A stretch of 33,646 bases of DNA from Methanomicrobiaceae archaeon (GTDB lineage: Archaea; Halobacteriota; Methanomicrobia; Methanomicrobiales; Methanomicrobiaceae), in assembly GCA_016926855.1 (NCBI GenBank), contig JAFGNT010000024.1, positions 1 to 33,646 on the forward strand. Reading direction: 5' to 3'. The notes below the pieces were generated by a model. It was not told the origin of the DNA. It saw only the letters and a program-made list of their open reading frames with translations, and did no database searches. The position numbers and the translations under genes were made by a program. Below are positions 1-6,642 of the stretch, in pieces; the first letter of the stretch is position 1; each line of letters starts with the position of its first letter.

Positions 1-80
1 AAGTACCGTTCAAGCCCACTGAGGGCCGCCCGGTCTATTGCAGGGACTGTCTCCCGAAGTACCGGAAACCCCGGTTCTAA
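1..80 (+). CDS. CxxC zinc-ribbon protein, C-terminal fragment
   Basis: Only the last 25 codons are in the window, read from base 3 to the TAA at 78-80. The peptide runs VPFKPTEGRPVY-C-RD-C followed by a basic tail, LPKYRKPRF. This is the second half of the small zinc-ribbon domain (CxxC-x17-CxxC) common in methanogens and some bacteria. The first CxxC pair lies upstream of the window. The pattern is seen directly and the family assignment rests on its characteristic wording. Function is unknown; nucleic-acid or metal binding is likely. An oligo-T run follows the stop codon at once. Confidence 0.7.
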   Translation, partial: VPFKPTEGRPVYCRDCLPKYRKPRF

Positions 81-94
81 TTTTTTTTCTTTTC
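81..94 (+). terminator. oligo-T terminator after the zinc-ribbon gene
   Basis: Eight T residues, one C and four more Ts directly follow the TAA stop. Archaeal RNA polymerase terminates intrinsically on such U-rich tracts, with or without a hairpin. Confidence 0.55.
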
Positions 95-210
95 CTGAGA
101 GGTTTTTCGGAGAGCTCCGGCTCTGTACCTGAGATGTCGTGCGGGAAATGCTGAAAACCCGTCACCTTCGCCCGCGTCGTTTGTGGTACTGTGGCAACCA
201 GCATAATAAA

Positions 211-220
211 GCATAAAATT
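211..220 (+). promoter_or_regulatory. TATA box for the small membrane protein
   Basis: GCATAAAATT lies about 26 bases (box centre to A) before the ATG at 243. No Shine-Dalgarno sequence precedes that ATG, so the transcript is probably leaderless. Confidence 0.45.
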
Positions 221-242
221 GCGGACTGCGAGACATCTCCGC

Positions 243-626
243 ATGAAGGAGTGGATCAAGGATACGGCAGGGCTCGGCATGTTCTTCTGGGTGCTCGGGT
301 ATCTTGCGTCGATAGTGTTGTTTTTTTCGCCGTTTGCGGGCATCATGGGCTGGATCATCACTGCCGTCTTCACTCCGGTGACCATCGCGATTACATGGTG
401 GTGGTTCCGCACGCGGAGCCTTCCCCTCACCTATTACGTAAGGGTCGGGGCTGTATGGACCGTGATCGCCGTCGTGCTCGACTACCTGTTTATCGTCCTC
501 ATGTTCCAGACAACCTATTACGGCGCCGATGTATTCGTTTATTATGCTCTCACGTTCGCAATCCCGGTGGGCGTCGGCCTGTACCTGATACGAACCGATG
601 GCGAAACGGCCGAAAACCGGGAATGA
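243..626 (+). CDS. small four-helix membrane protein, unknown function
   Basis: This 127-residue protein is mostly hydrophobic. Four membrane helices can be read: about residues 11-32 (GMFFWVLGYLAS region), 37-56, 67-88 and 95-116. The tail is short and charged. The ATG at 243 is preferred over the upstream TTG at 219 because a TATA-like box lies the right distance upstream for a leaderless message starting at the ATG. I do not recognise the family and see no catalytic motif. The four-helix, roughly 125-residue build is shared by many uncharacterised archaeal membrane proteins. It stands alone between a terminator and a gene with its own promoter. Confidence 0.7.
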   Translation: MKEWIKDTAGLGMFFWVLGYLASIVLFFSPFAGIMGWIITAVFTPVTIAITWWWFRTRSLPLTYYVRVGAVWTVIAVVLDYLFIVLMFQTTYYGADVFVYYALTFAIPVGVGLYLIRTDGETAENRE

Positions 627-720
627 GGCTGGAGAACCGGCTGAAGGGAAGATAATCAGCGGGAACGGGTTGGTCCGGCCTGACCGCCGGAACCCGGGGG
701 GCGCCCTGCAGCGGAAAAGA

Positions 721-730
721 ACCTATATTT
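721..730 (+). promoter_or_regulatory. TATA box for the 106-residue protein
   Basis: ACCTATATTT places transcription start near 750, just before the GGGGAG ribosome-binding site at 752-757. This excludes the GTG at 734 as a start. Confidence 0.4.
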
Positions 731-763
731 TCCGTGCGAAGGAGTGTGTGCGGGGAGTGCCAG

Positions 764-1084
764 ATGGACAGCGATCAATCACATCAGAACCCGAAAAAAG
801 TAAAACTCTTCGAAGAGCGGGGACCGACCTCGCGGTTCGTCTATGCCGAAATCCTGGATACGAGCGATCTGGTCATCTCAGCACAGGACGTCGGCGAGGC
901 CCCACTCAAAATGTATGGCGATGACGACTACGAATGGTGGGTGTATGTCAGGGCGAAAGACAAGGATTGGGTGCTGCTTGCGCTTATCGAGGCGGTGTTC
1001 GGCGGCAGGTTCCATGCATCGGACGAGTTCCGGGAATGGCTCAAGATCGTCGGGATCCCGTATGAATTCGACTGCTATCAGTGA
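764..1084 (+). CDS. small acidic protein, unknown function
   Basis: This is a 106-residue soluble protein, rich in Asp, Glu and aromatic residues. No transmembrane helix or signal peptide is visible. The ATG at 764 is chosen because GGGGAG (752-757) sits six bases upstream and the TATA box at 721-730 predicts a message that begins just before it. The sequence has an N-terminal polar tail (about residues 1-15), then an alternating beta-like segment around SRFVYAEILDT, and a WVLLALIEAVFGGRF helix near residue 70. I do not recognise the family. Single-gene transcription is likely, with a hairpin right after the stop codon. Confidence 0.65.
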   Translation: MDSDQSHQNPKKVKLFEERGPTSRFVYAEILDTSDLVISAQDVGEAPLKMYGDDDYEWWVYVRAKDKDWVLLALIEAVFGGRFHASDEFREWLKIVGIPYEFDCYQ

Positions 1085-1088
1085 AAAA

Positions 1089-1118
1089 GGGGTCGTCTGA
1101 AAATCATTTTCCGACCCC
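1089..1118 (+). terminator. hairpin at the end of the 764-1084 gene
   Basis: GGGGTCG (1089-1095) pairs with CGACCCC (1112-1118). Inside it, GAAAA (1099-1103) pairs with TTTTC (1107-1111) around a three-base loop, leaving a three-base bulge on one side. The hairpin starts a few bases after the TGA. No U-tract follows it, so it may be a 3'-end stabiliser or processing site rather than a classical terminator. Confidence 0.4.
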
Positions 1119-1214
1119 CTCTATCCCAAAAAGCGTTGCCAGTATCCTTTATCACCATTTCAGTTAAAAGAGCATAACAAAATTCCCATATTTTTATATT
1201 ATAATATCAATAGA

Positions 1215-1222
1215 ATTATATA
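1215..1222 (+). promoter_or_regulatory. TATA box for the TIG-domain membrane protein
   Basis: ATTATATA lies within a very AT-rich stretch (about 1188-1232). It predicts transcription start near 1245, ruling out the TTG at 1231 as the start codon. Confidence 0.45.
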
Positions 1223-1254
1223 CGAATATATTGGTATTACCTGCTGTGAGCGGT

Positions 1255-2139
1255 ATGGGCGGGGAAAAAACAGATGCAATGTGGTGGGTTGTTGCATTAC
1301 TCTTCATTTCGACATTAGGACTGATCATCTGGTACCTGAATCTATTTACGGACTTTCATAGACCGGAAATCATCCTGTCGGTTCTGTTGGTCATCAGCGT
1401 CATCGCACTTACGGTATCACTTACGATTATCGCGGTTATTTTTAAGTATCTGGGCCTTACCGATCCCAAACAGTCGCTTGGCCTCCCGGAGGGGAGCATC
1501 AGGGCCGTAATTGCATTGAGTCTTATTCTCATTTTCATGATAAGTTCCCTGCTCCTGTTTGAGGAAGTAAGAACGGTTCCGATCTTAAAATCTACCAATA
1601 TCAACCAGGAGCAGCTCAATGATATCCCGAAAGAACAGATTGCATCTATTGTTCAAGTGAGTGTTCGTGTCAATGGAACAAATGAAACACGTTATAATGT
1701 GGAGCGTATTGTTGGAGATACTCAGGCGAGCCAAGATCTGGCAAAACAGATCATCACCACGGTGAGCACGCTGGTTGTTGCAGTTTCAGGCTTCTACTTT
1801 GGCAGCAAGACGGTTGCGGCGGTTGGCGGTGCTCCGGCGGTTTCCGTCCCGGTCATCCGCAGTATCAGTCCCACAGAAGGGAATCGAAAAGCAGATATCA
1901 AATTCAGGATTTGCGGAAAGAACCTCGAACTTGCAAAGGAGGTCAAACTCATCCGCGACTCGGTGGAAATTGCGTGCACGGGCGTCACGTCAAGCTCCAC
2001 GAAAATTAAGTGCTCCTTAAAAATTCCCGAAGCAAAAGAATATCCGGAAGGCAAATGGACGGTTGTTGTTATAAATTCCGATACAGGGGAAGATCGGCTG
2101 GAGGGCGCCTTTACCGTCCTGCCGGCCGCCGGCACCTGA
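1255..2139 (+). CDS. membrane protein with C-terminal IPT/TIG-like domain
   Basis: This is a 294-residue protein from the ATG at 1255. GTG 1246 and ATG 1279 are alternative starts. Three hydrophobic helices lie at about residues 9-31, 40-64 and 82-103, then a polar, Asn-rich region (about 105-160), and a fourth helix near 165-183 (STLVVAVSGFYFG). Residues about 198-290 begin VIRSISPTEGN and end in GAFTVLP, the wording of an IPT/TIG immunoglobulin-like fold. Such domains occur in surface and adhesion proteins and in some DNA-binding factors. The membrane anchor here suggests a cell-surface or envelope role, by inference. No partner gene is obvious. The gene has its own strong AT-rich promoter. 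Confidence 0.75.
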   Translation: MGGEKTDAMWWVVALLFISTLGLIIWYLNLFTDFHRPEIILSVLLVISVIALTVSLTIIAVIFKYLGLTDPKQSLGLPEGSIRAVIALSLILIFMISSLLLFEEVRTVPILKSTNINQEQLNDIPKEQIASIVQVSVRVNGTNETRYNVERIVGDTQASQDLAKQIITTVSTLVVAVSGFYFGSKTVAAVGGAPAVSVPVIRSISPTEGNRKADIKFRICGKNLELAKEVKLIRDSVEIACTGVTSSSTKIKCSLKIPEAKEYPEGKWTVVVINSDTGEDRLEGAFTVLPAAGT

Positions 2140-2302
2140 ATACTCCGTTCCTATTTTTCCTCCTGAATAAACTTTCCGGCCGTAAAGAGGGGCCATTGCG
2201 CTGACAGCTATTATGCTTCATAAGGAACAGGATATTGAGAGATGCATCCGGGAAAGGCAATGACAGTCGCATGAACCACATCAAGAAGGTGATTCGGAAA
2301 CC

Positions 2303-3631
2303 ATGACATATACCACACTCGATGACTGGATCCGGGACGAAGCGGTCCCCATCTCCCTCGATTCCCCCGAAACCCTCGACGCGGCCGTTGAAAGGCTCAT
2401 CGCGTCGCTCGGCGATGCAGTTGAGCTGCTCGGCTTTGCAGAGGCGCTTCACGGCGGCGAGGACATTCTGCTGCTCAGGAACCGGCTCTTCCGGCGGCTT
2501 GTGGAGAAGCATGGCTACAGCGCCGTCGCAATCGAGAGCAGTTTTCCCCGGGCGCGAGTCGTGGACGAGTACGTGGCCGGCCGGGGCCCGGCGTCGTATG
2601 AGGAAGTTCGTGAGACTGGCTTTAGCCACGGCTTTGGCAGGCTCGAGGCCAACCGCGAACTCGTAGAGTGGATGAGGGCGTACAATGCCGATCCGTTCCA
2701 CCGCGTCACGCTCCGGTTCTACGGCTTCGATAGTCCGACAGAGATGACCGGCAGCGATAGTCCGGCCCTGGTGCTGCATTATGTTCTCGATTACCTCGCC
2801 TCGATTGATAGCGCCAGCGGCGGGGAGTATCGCGAACGCATCGACCCGCTTCTCGGCCCGGACTCCGGCTGGGAGAACCCCGCTGCAATGATGGACCCGA
2901 CACAGTCAATAGGCCTGTCACCGGCCGCAACCGCGCTGCGGATCGCAACGGAGGACCTTATTGCGGAACTCCGCATACGCCGTCCCGAACTGGTGGCGAA
3001 GAGCGACGAGAGCCGGTACCGGGAAGCCGTGCAGTATGCAACGGTCGCACGGCAGCTGCTGAACTATCATGCCGCGGTGGCAAAGCCGGGTGGAGGCGAA
3101 CGGATTGTCCGGCTCCTCGGCATGCGAGACGCGATGATGGCGGATAACCTGGCCTCCATGGTCTCCCGCGAGCACGGCCGGGGGAAGGTGCTGGCCTTCG
3201 CCCACAACAGCCACCTGCGGCGCGGAAAGGCAGAGTGGCAGCTCGGGCCCCACGCACTCGCATGGTGGACGGCGGGATCGCACCTCAACGAGATGTTCGG
3301 CCCGCGCTACGCCGTCATCGGCACGGCGGTGGGCGTGTCGGATGAAAACGGCATCGGCCGGCCCGAACCCGGCACTCTCGAAGCCCGGCTGACCAACGTT
3401 CCGGGCCCGGCGCTGTTCATCCCGACGCACAAAGGCGAGGGATTTTCAGCTGCGGAGATCGCCTCGCTCCCGGCCCGCTCGGGCAGTACGAAGAATTCAA
3501 CCTACTTCCCGCTCACTCCTCAGAGCATCACCGACTTCGACTGGCTGGCATTCCTGGATGAAACGACGTACAGCGGCGGGGGGCCGGTGTTGCATTACGT
3601 AGATGAACATAGAGGTCGGGATGCAGAGTGA
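2303..3631 (+). CDS. erythromycin esterase family protein
   Basis: This 442-residue protein has the layout of the EreA/EreB-like family (PF05139). Conserved elements seen are FAEALHGGED (E47, H50), AIESSF (E78), RFYGFDSP near 140 and AFAHNSH (H301, H304). In the studied bacterial enzymes the matching His and Glu residues form the active site that activates water. The family also includes many hydrolases of unknown substrate, and macrolide resistance should not be assumed for a methanogen. The ATG at 2303 is preceded by AAGGTGA about 11 bases upstream. It is strongly GC-rich with typical host codon use. It appears to be a single gene; a T-rich run after the upstream gene (near 2150) separates the two. 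Confidence 0.85.
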   Translation: MTYTTLDDWIRDEAVPISLDSPETLDAAVERLIASLGDAVELLGFAEALHGGEDILLLRNRLFRRLVEKHGYSAVAIESSFPRARVVDEYVAGRGPASYEEVRETGFSHGFGRLEANRELVEWMRAYNADPFHRVTLRFYGFDSPTEMTGSDSPALVLHYVLDYLASIDSASGGEYRERIDPLLGPDSGWENPAAMMDPTQSIGLSPAATALRIATEDLIAELRIRRPELVAKSDESRYREAVQYATVARQLLNYHAAVAKPGGGERIVRLLGMRDAMMADNLASMVSREHGRGKVLAFAHNSHLRRGKAEWQLGPHALAWWTAGSHLNEMFGPRYAVIGTAVGVSDENGIGRPEPGTLEARLTNVPGPALFIPTHKGEGFSAAEIASLPARSGSTKNSTYFPLTPQSITDFDWLAFLDETTYSGGGPVLHYVDEHRGRDAE

Positions 3632-3973
3632 AAACATATTAGAAGGTCATTCAAGGAATGGGCCCGCTGCGATCAGAACTCGGGGTCCCTCTCATGTGAA
3701 GGCGACTTAAAGGTCGCAGATTCCGGAGCAGAGCCCATAGCAGAGTGTTTTTAGAACGACACTGAGACGCCGGTTTTTAAAAAAAAAAGGTTGTGAACTT
3801 TTTCCCGTTATTGCCTCCGTGAAAAATGGAAGATCGTTTTGCACCCGTGCTTTATTCTCCATCTTTCGTGATTTCGAAGTAAAAGCCAACACATTAATAG
3901 TGCTGAAGGCGGGAACATCGATTGTACATGGAGTGGCGATTACCGTCATTTTACTGAGGGCCGGGAAGATTTT
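3632..3973. other. intergenic region with a tRNA relic and an A-tract
   Basis: This 342-base gap holds no credible gene. It contains the tRNA-Val relic at 3658-3706, a small hairpin (GCGAC 3702-3706 with GTCGC 3713-3717), and a T5A10 tract near 3774-3788. A TATA-like ACATTAATAG near 3890-3899 probably serves the flavoprotein gene that starts at 3974. Confidence 0.5.
3658..3706 (-). pseudogene. tRNA-Val relic (3' two-thirds)
   Basis: This stretch aligns without gaps over 49 bases with 6345-6393, the 3' two-thirds of the intact tRNA-Val(CAC), with 37 identities by eye. The acceptor 3' strand and the anticodon loop are best kept (11 of 12 and 12 of 13). The variable region and the 3' side of the anticodon stem are decayed, so it cannot fold as a working tRNA. 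The 5' third is absent. It has the same orientation as the intact gene 2.6 kb away. This is the pattern left when an element integrates at the 3' end of a tRNA gene, or by tandem duplication and decay. Confidence 0.6.
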
Positions 3974-5032
3974 ATGAAGGTTGCAATTGCAGGTGCCGGG
4001 ATCGCCGGAGGGTACCTGGCGGGGCTTCTCGAGCAGAGAGGAATCTCGCCGGATGTCTATGACGGCATGGATCACGCCACCGCCTGCCGGTGCCGGTCGT
4101 GTGGGTGGGGTGTGCCGATCAGTATCAAAAAGTACCTCGCGGATGTCGGCCTCGATCTGGACGAGTACCTCATCGAACCCATGTCCCCGATGAATTTTGA
4201 CGGGCTTGTGGCCACGACTCCCCTCTGCACCGTCGACAAGCCCCGGCTCCTCCGCGATCTCACACGAGCTGCCGGACTGAAGCGGGAGAACCTGGGGCCG
4301 GAGAAGGCGGAAGACTATGATGTCGTGGTGGATGCGACCGGGATTGCCCGGGCTTTCCTTCCGCCCTGCAGGTCTGATCTGACGCTGCCGACCCTGCAGC
4401 ACAGGGTAGCCGTGAAATCCACCGGGAGCGAGCGCCTTGGAGCGGGGATGTACGGGAACCGGATATCCGGACCCGGGTACCTGTGGGCCTTTCCTGTCGG
4501 AAACAAGCACTATCACATAGGCATTTGGGGTATCGGCACTATCCGGCACGATAGCCTGTTGGAACAATTTTACCGGGATTCGTCCGATCGGTTTTCATTC
4601 ACCCTGCACTGCAGCTGCCGCGGTTCCATCAGGGTCGCTTCCCCGCACTATTCGACGCCCTTTTATTCCAGAAGGACGCGGGAAGACGGTACGCAACAGG
4701 TGGTCATCGGTGTCGGCGAATCGATAGGGACCGTATCGCCGTTCACGGGAGAAGGTATTGTCTATTCCCTGGAATGTGCACGGATTCTGGCCGATTCATG
4801 GCCGGATATCGAGAAATATGCCCATACCGTGCTGGCCCGGTTCGCCTGGATGAAAAAGGAGCGGGAAACGCTCGACTACCTGTTCTCACCCAAAAGCCGG
4901 AACGGCCCGCGGCTCCGGGACCGGTGGCGATTTTACCGCAATGCCCGTCGTTCGGGCATCAGACTCCCCCTGACGGAGGCTTTTAAGCAGATGGGCAGTC
5001 TTTCGCGATGGGTGGACGGCCCGGAGGAATAA
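3974..5032 (+). CDS. geranylgeranyl reductase-like FAD-dependent oxidoreductase
   Basis: This 352-residue protein opens with the dinucleotide-binding motif GAGIAGG (residues 7-13) of the p-hydroxybenzoate-hydroxylase-like flavoproteins. VVDATGIARA (about residue 120) and GESIGTVSPFTGEGIVYSLE in the C-terminal third match the geranylgeranyl reductase family signature for FAD binding. Members saturate isoprenoid chains of archaeal lipids or respiratory quinones, but many are unassigned. At 352 residues it is a little shorter than typical archaeal lipid reductases (about 390-450), and a CRCRSCGWG cysteine cluster near residue 38 is unusual. The substrate is unknown. The stop codon lies two bases before the ATG of the DUF1801 gene, so the two form an operon. 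Confidence 0.8.
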   Translation: MKVAIAGAGIAGGYLAGLLEQRGISPDVYDGMDHATACRCRSCGWGVPISIKKYLADVGLDLDEYLIEPMSPMNFDGLVATTPLCTVDKPRLLRDLTRAAGLKRENLGPEKAEDYDVVVDATGIARAFLPPCRSDLTLPTLQHRVAVKSTGSERLGAGMYGNRISGPGYLWAFPVGNKHYHIGIWGIGTIRHDSLLEQFYRDSSDRFSFTLHCSCRGSIRVASPHYSTPFYSRRTREDGTQQVVIGVGESIGTVSPFTGEGIVYSLECARILADSWPDIEKYAHTVLARFAWMKKERETLDYLFSPKSRNGPRLRDRWRFYRNARRSGIRLPLTEAFKQMGSLSRWVDGPEE

Positions 5033-5034
5033 TC

Positions 5035-5439
5035 ATGGCAAAGATCCATGAGGAGCATAAAGATGAACACTTCGGGAGAAAATTCAAAGATATTAACGAA
5101 TATATCGAGAGCTTCCCTCCGGATGTTCGGAACATTCTGGAACAGCTGAGGAACATTATCCGCGAAAATGCCCCCGAGGCAGAAGAGGCGATTCGGTATG
5201 GGATGCCGACCTTCAGGCTCAAGGGCAACCTTGTGCATTTTGCAGCATTTGCGCATCATATAGGCTTCTATCCGGCACCATCAGGAATAGCGGCTTTCGC
5301 GAAAGATATAACTCCGTATAAACATGCGAAAGGTTCTATTCAGTTCCCTCTGGACAAACAGATTCCCTACGATCTGGTGAAAAAGATAGTCCGGTTCAGA
5401 GTGAGGGAACAGCGCGAGAGCGGCAAAAAGAAGCGATAA
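5035..5439 (+). CDS. DUF1801 (YdhG-like) family protein
   Basis: This 134-residue protein carries the DUF1801 pattern: YIESFPPDVRNILEQLR, then EEAIRYGMPTFRLKGNLVHFAAF, then IGFYPAP and a KGSIQFPLD segment. The ATG at 5035 is chosen because GGAGG (5023-5027) lies seven bases upstream. The longer reading from 5008 would run through the end of the flavoprotein gene. The family has a small alpha/beta fold and some bacterial members are annotated as iron chaperones, but no activity is established. The two-base gap from the flavoprotein gene indicates co-transcription and probably translational coupling. Confidence 0.8.
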   Translation: MAKIHEEHKDEHFGRKFKDINEYIESFPPDVRNILEQLRNIIRENAPEAEEAIRYGMPTFRLKGNLVHFAAFAHHIGFYPAPSGIAAFAKDITPYKHAKGSIQFPLDKQIPYDLVKKIVRFRVREQRESGKKKR

Positions 5440-5462
5440 TATATGTGGGATTATCTCATCCC

Positions 5463-5585
5463 ATGAAAGAGACAGACAAGACCGATACCGGAAACGAAAA
5501 GCGGATTCCCTCGCTGCCTGAAAGTCACGTTGGTGACGAGATCGACACTCCATCCGTTGAGAGAAGGATAATGTTAAGTTTTTGA
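5463..5585 (+). CDS. possible 40-codon small ORF
   Basis: An ATG at 5463 opens 40 codons of a polar peptide (MKETDKTDTGNEKR at the start, VERRIMLSF at the end), closing with a TGA that overlaps the GAGGAGGG ribosome-binding site of the next gene. There is no clear ribosome-binding site of its own and I know no homologue. It may be a coupled leader peptide, a decayed gene end, or chance. Confidence 0.25.
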   Translation: MKETDKTDTGNEKRIPSLPESHVGDEIDTPSVERRIMLSF

Positions 5586-5602
5586 GGAGGGAGCATGTGA
5601 AC

Positions 5603-6241
5603 ATGAAAATTACCATCATCTACGACAATACTGCTTTCAGGAATGATCTTCAGGCAGACTGGGGCTTTTCCGCGTTGGTGGAAGGTGAGAATGTTCCCGC
5701 AATATTGTTTGACGCCGGGGGAAATGGGAAAATTTTGCTCGGTAATATGGAAAAACTGGGAATTGATCCCTCATCGATCGATGAAGTGTTCATTTCACAC
5801 TCGCATTTTGACCATATAGGAGGACTTTCCGATTTTCTGAACACAAATAAAAAAGCAAAAATCTATGTTCCGCCATCTTTTCGCGGATTAAAAGGAAGAG
5901 AGGTAATTGTCATAACGCAACCGACCAAAATTCATGAAAATATATTTTCTACCGGTGAATTAGAAGGAATTGAACAAAGTCTGGGGGTTAAAACCGATAA
6001 AGGAATTGTAATTATTACTGGTTGTTCTCACCCTCATATGGGCACTATTCTCAATACTGCACGGCAATTCGGCAAAATCTTTGGAATCATCGGAGGGCTC
6101 CATGGGTTTCGTGACATTGCATTGTTTCGGGATCTGGAATTGCTGTGTCCCGTTCACTGCACCCAGCACAAAGCCGAACTGAAAAGACTATATCCTGAAA
6201 AATATAGTGAAGGCGGAGCCGGAAAGGTCATTGAGATGTAG
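5603..6241 (+). CDS. MBL-fold metal-dependent hydrolase (COG1237-like)
   Basis: This 213-residue protein has the metallo-beta-lactamase zinc motif HSHFDH (residues 66-71) followed by IGG, a second block GCSHPHMG, and GGLHGF. This arrangement matches the archaeal family that includes the enzyme annotated as dihydropterin-ribofuranosylaminobenzene-phosphate synthase in methanopterin work. The true substrate here is unproven. The ATG at 5603 follows GAGGAGGG (5584-5591); GTG 5597 is an alternative. Length is slightly short for the family. The gene is plainly richer in A and T, with many AAA and ATT codons, than the genes on either side, which suggests acquisition by transfer. It ends about 100 bases before the tRNA-Val 3' end. 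Confidence 0.8.
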   Translation: MKITIIYDNTAFRNDLQADWGFSALVEGENVPAILFDAGGNGKILLGNMEKLGIDPSSIDEVFISHSHFDHIGGLSDFLNTNKKAKIYVPPSFRGLKGREVIVITQPTKIHENIFSTGELEGIEQSLGVKTDKGIVIITGCSHPHMGTILNTARQFGKIFGIIGGLHGFRDIALFRDLELLCPVHCTQHKAELKRLYPEKYSEGGAGKVIEM

Positions 6242-6345
6242 ATGAAACCCCAATACGATCCGCTCTGGTGCTGCCCGCTGCACGCTGCGGTTCTCCGGAG
6301 TCAAAGCAGATCTCGCCGAATGGAAAAAACTAATAAAAATAGTCA

Positions 6346-6419
6346 TGGGCTCGCTGAGATTCGAACTCAGGACCTCCGCCGTGTGAAGGCGACGTCATAA
6401 CCAGCTAGACCACGAGCCC
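6346..6419 (-). tRNA. tRNA-Val (anticodon CAC)
   Basis: Read on the minus strand, GGGCTCG (from 6419) pairs with CGAGCCC to form the acceptor stem, with discriminator A at 6346. The anticodon arm is TCGCC-TTCACAC-GGCGG, giving anticodon CAC (reads GTG). The T arm contains GTTCGAATC. The length is 74 bases and CCA is not encoded. It lies three bases after tRNA-Gly in the direction of transcription, so both come from one precursor. Its 3' two-thirds is duplicated in decayed form at 3658-3706. Confidence 0.95.
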
Positions 6420-6422
6420 GCA

Positions 6423-6493
6423 TGCATCGACCGGGAATTGAACCCGGGCTATTGGCTTGGAAGGCCAAAGTCATGCCACTAGACCATCGATGC
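6423..6493 (-). tRNA. tRNA-Gly (anticodon TCC)
   Basis: Read on the minus strand, GCATCGA (from 6493) pairs with TCGATGC, discriminator A at 6423. The anticodon arm TTGGC-CTTCCAA-GCCAA gives anticodon TCC (reads GGA). The T arm has GTTCAATTC. The length is 71 bases and no CCA is encoded. It is the promoter-proximal member of the Gly-Val pair. Confidence 0.95.
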
Positions 6494-6529
6494 TTATGCA
6501 GAGATGCCTTTTATTCTTCGCTTCTGGAG

Positions 6530-6543
6530 GTATTAATATTATC
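6530..6543 (-). promoter_or_regulatory. TATA box for the tRNA-Gly/tRNA-Val unit
   Basis: On the minus strand GATAATATTAATAC lies about 40 bases before the mature tRNA-Gly 5' end, leaving room for a short 5' leader to be removed by RNase P. Confidence 0.4.
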
Positions 6544-6615
6544 ATCTTTTTCCGGGCCCCGGAATCCGCGGGATGAAGGGGATCAGCATAATGAGCGTAC
6601 ACCCCGGGTCGCCCG

Positions 6616-6641
6616 AAAAAAAGGATATCGTCCGGATGGAC
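6616..6641 (-). terminator. terminator of htpX
   Basis: Just past the htpX stop codon, on the minus strand, GTCC and GGAC (6630-6641) form a short stem, followed within eight bases by seven Ts (6616-6622). Confidence 0.5.
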
Positions 6642-6642
6642 G

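Noticed and set aside
3707..4567. 286-codon minus-strand frame over the flavoprotein gene
   Set aside because: The plus-strand frame carries the FAD-binding motifs and an operon link, and the minus frame reads through intergenic sequence without a domain.
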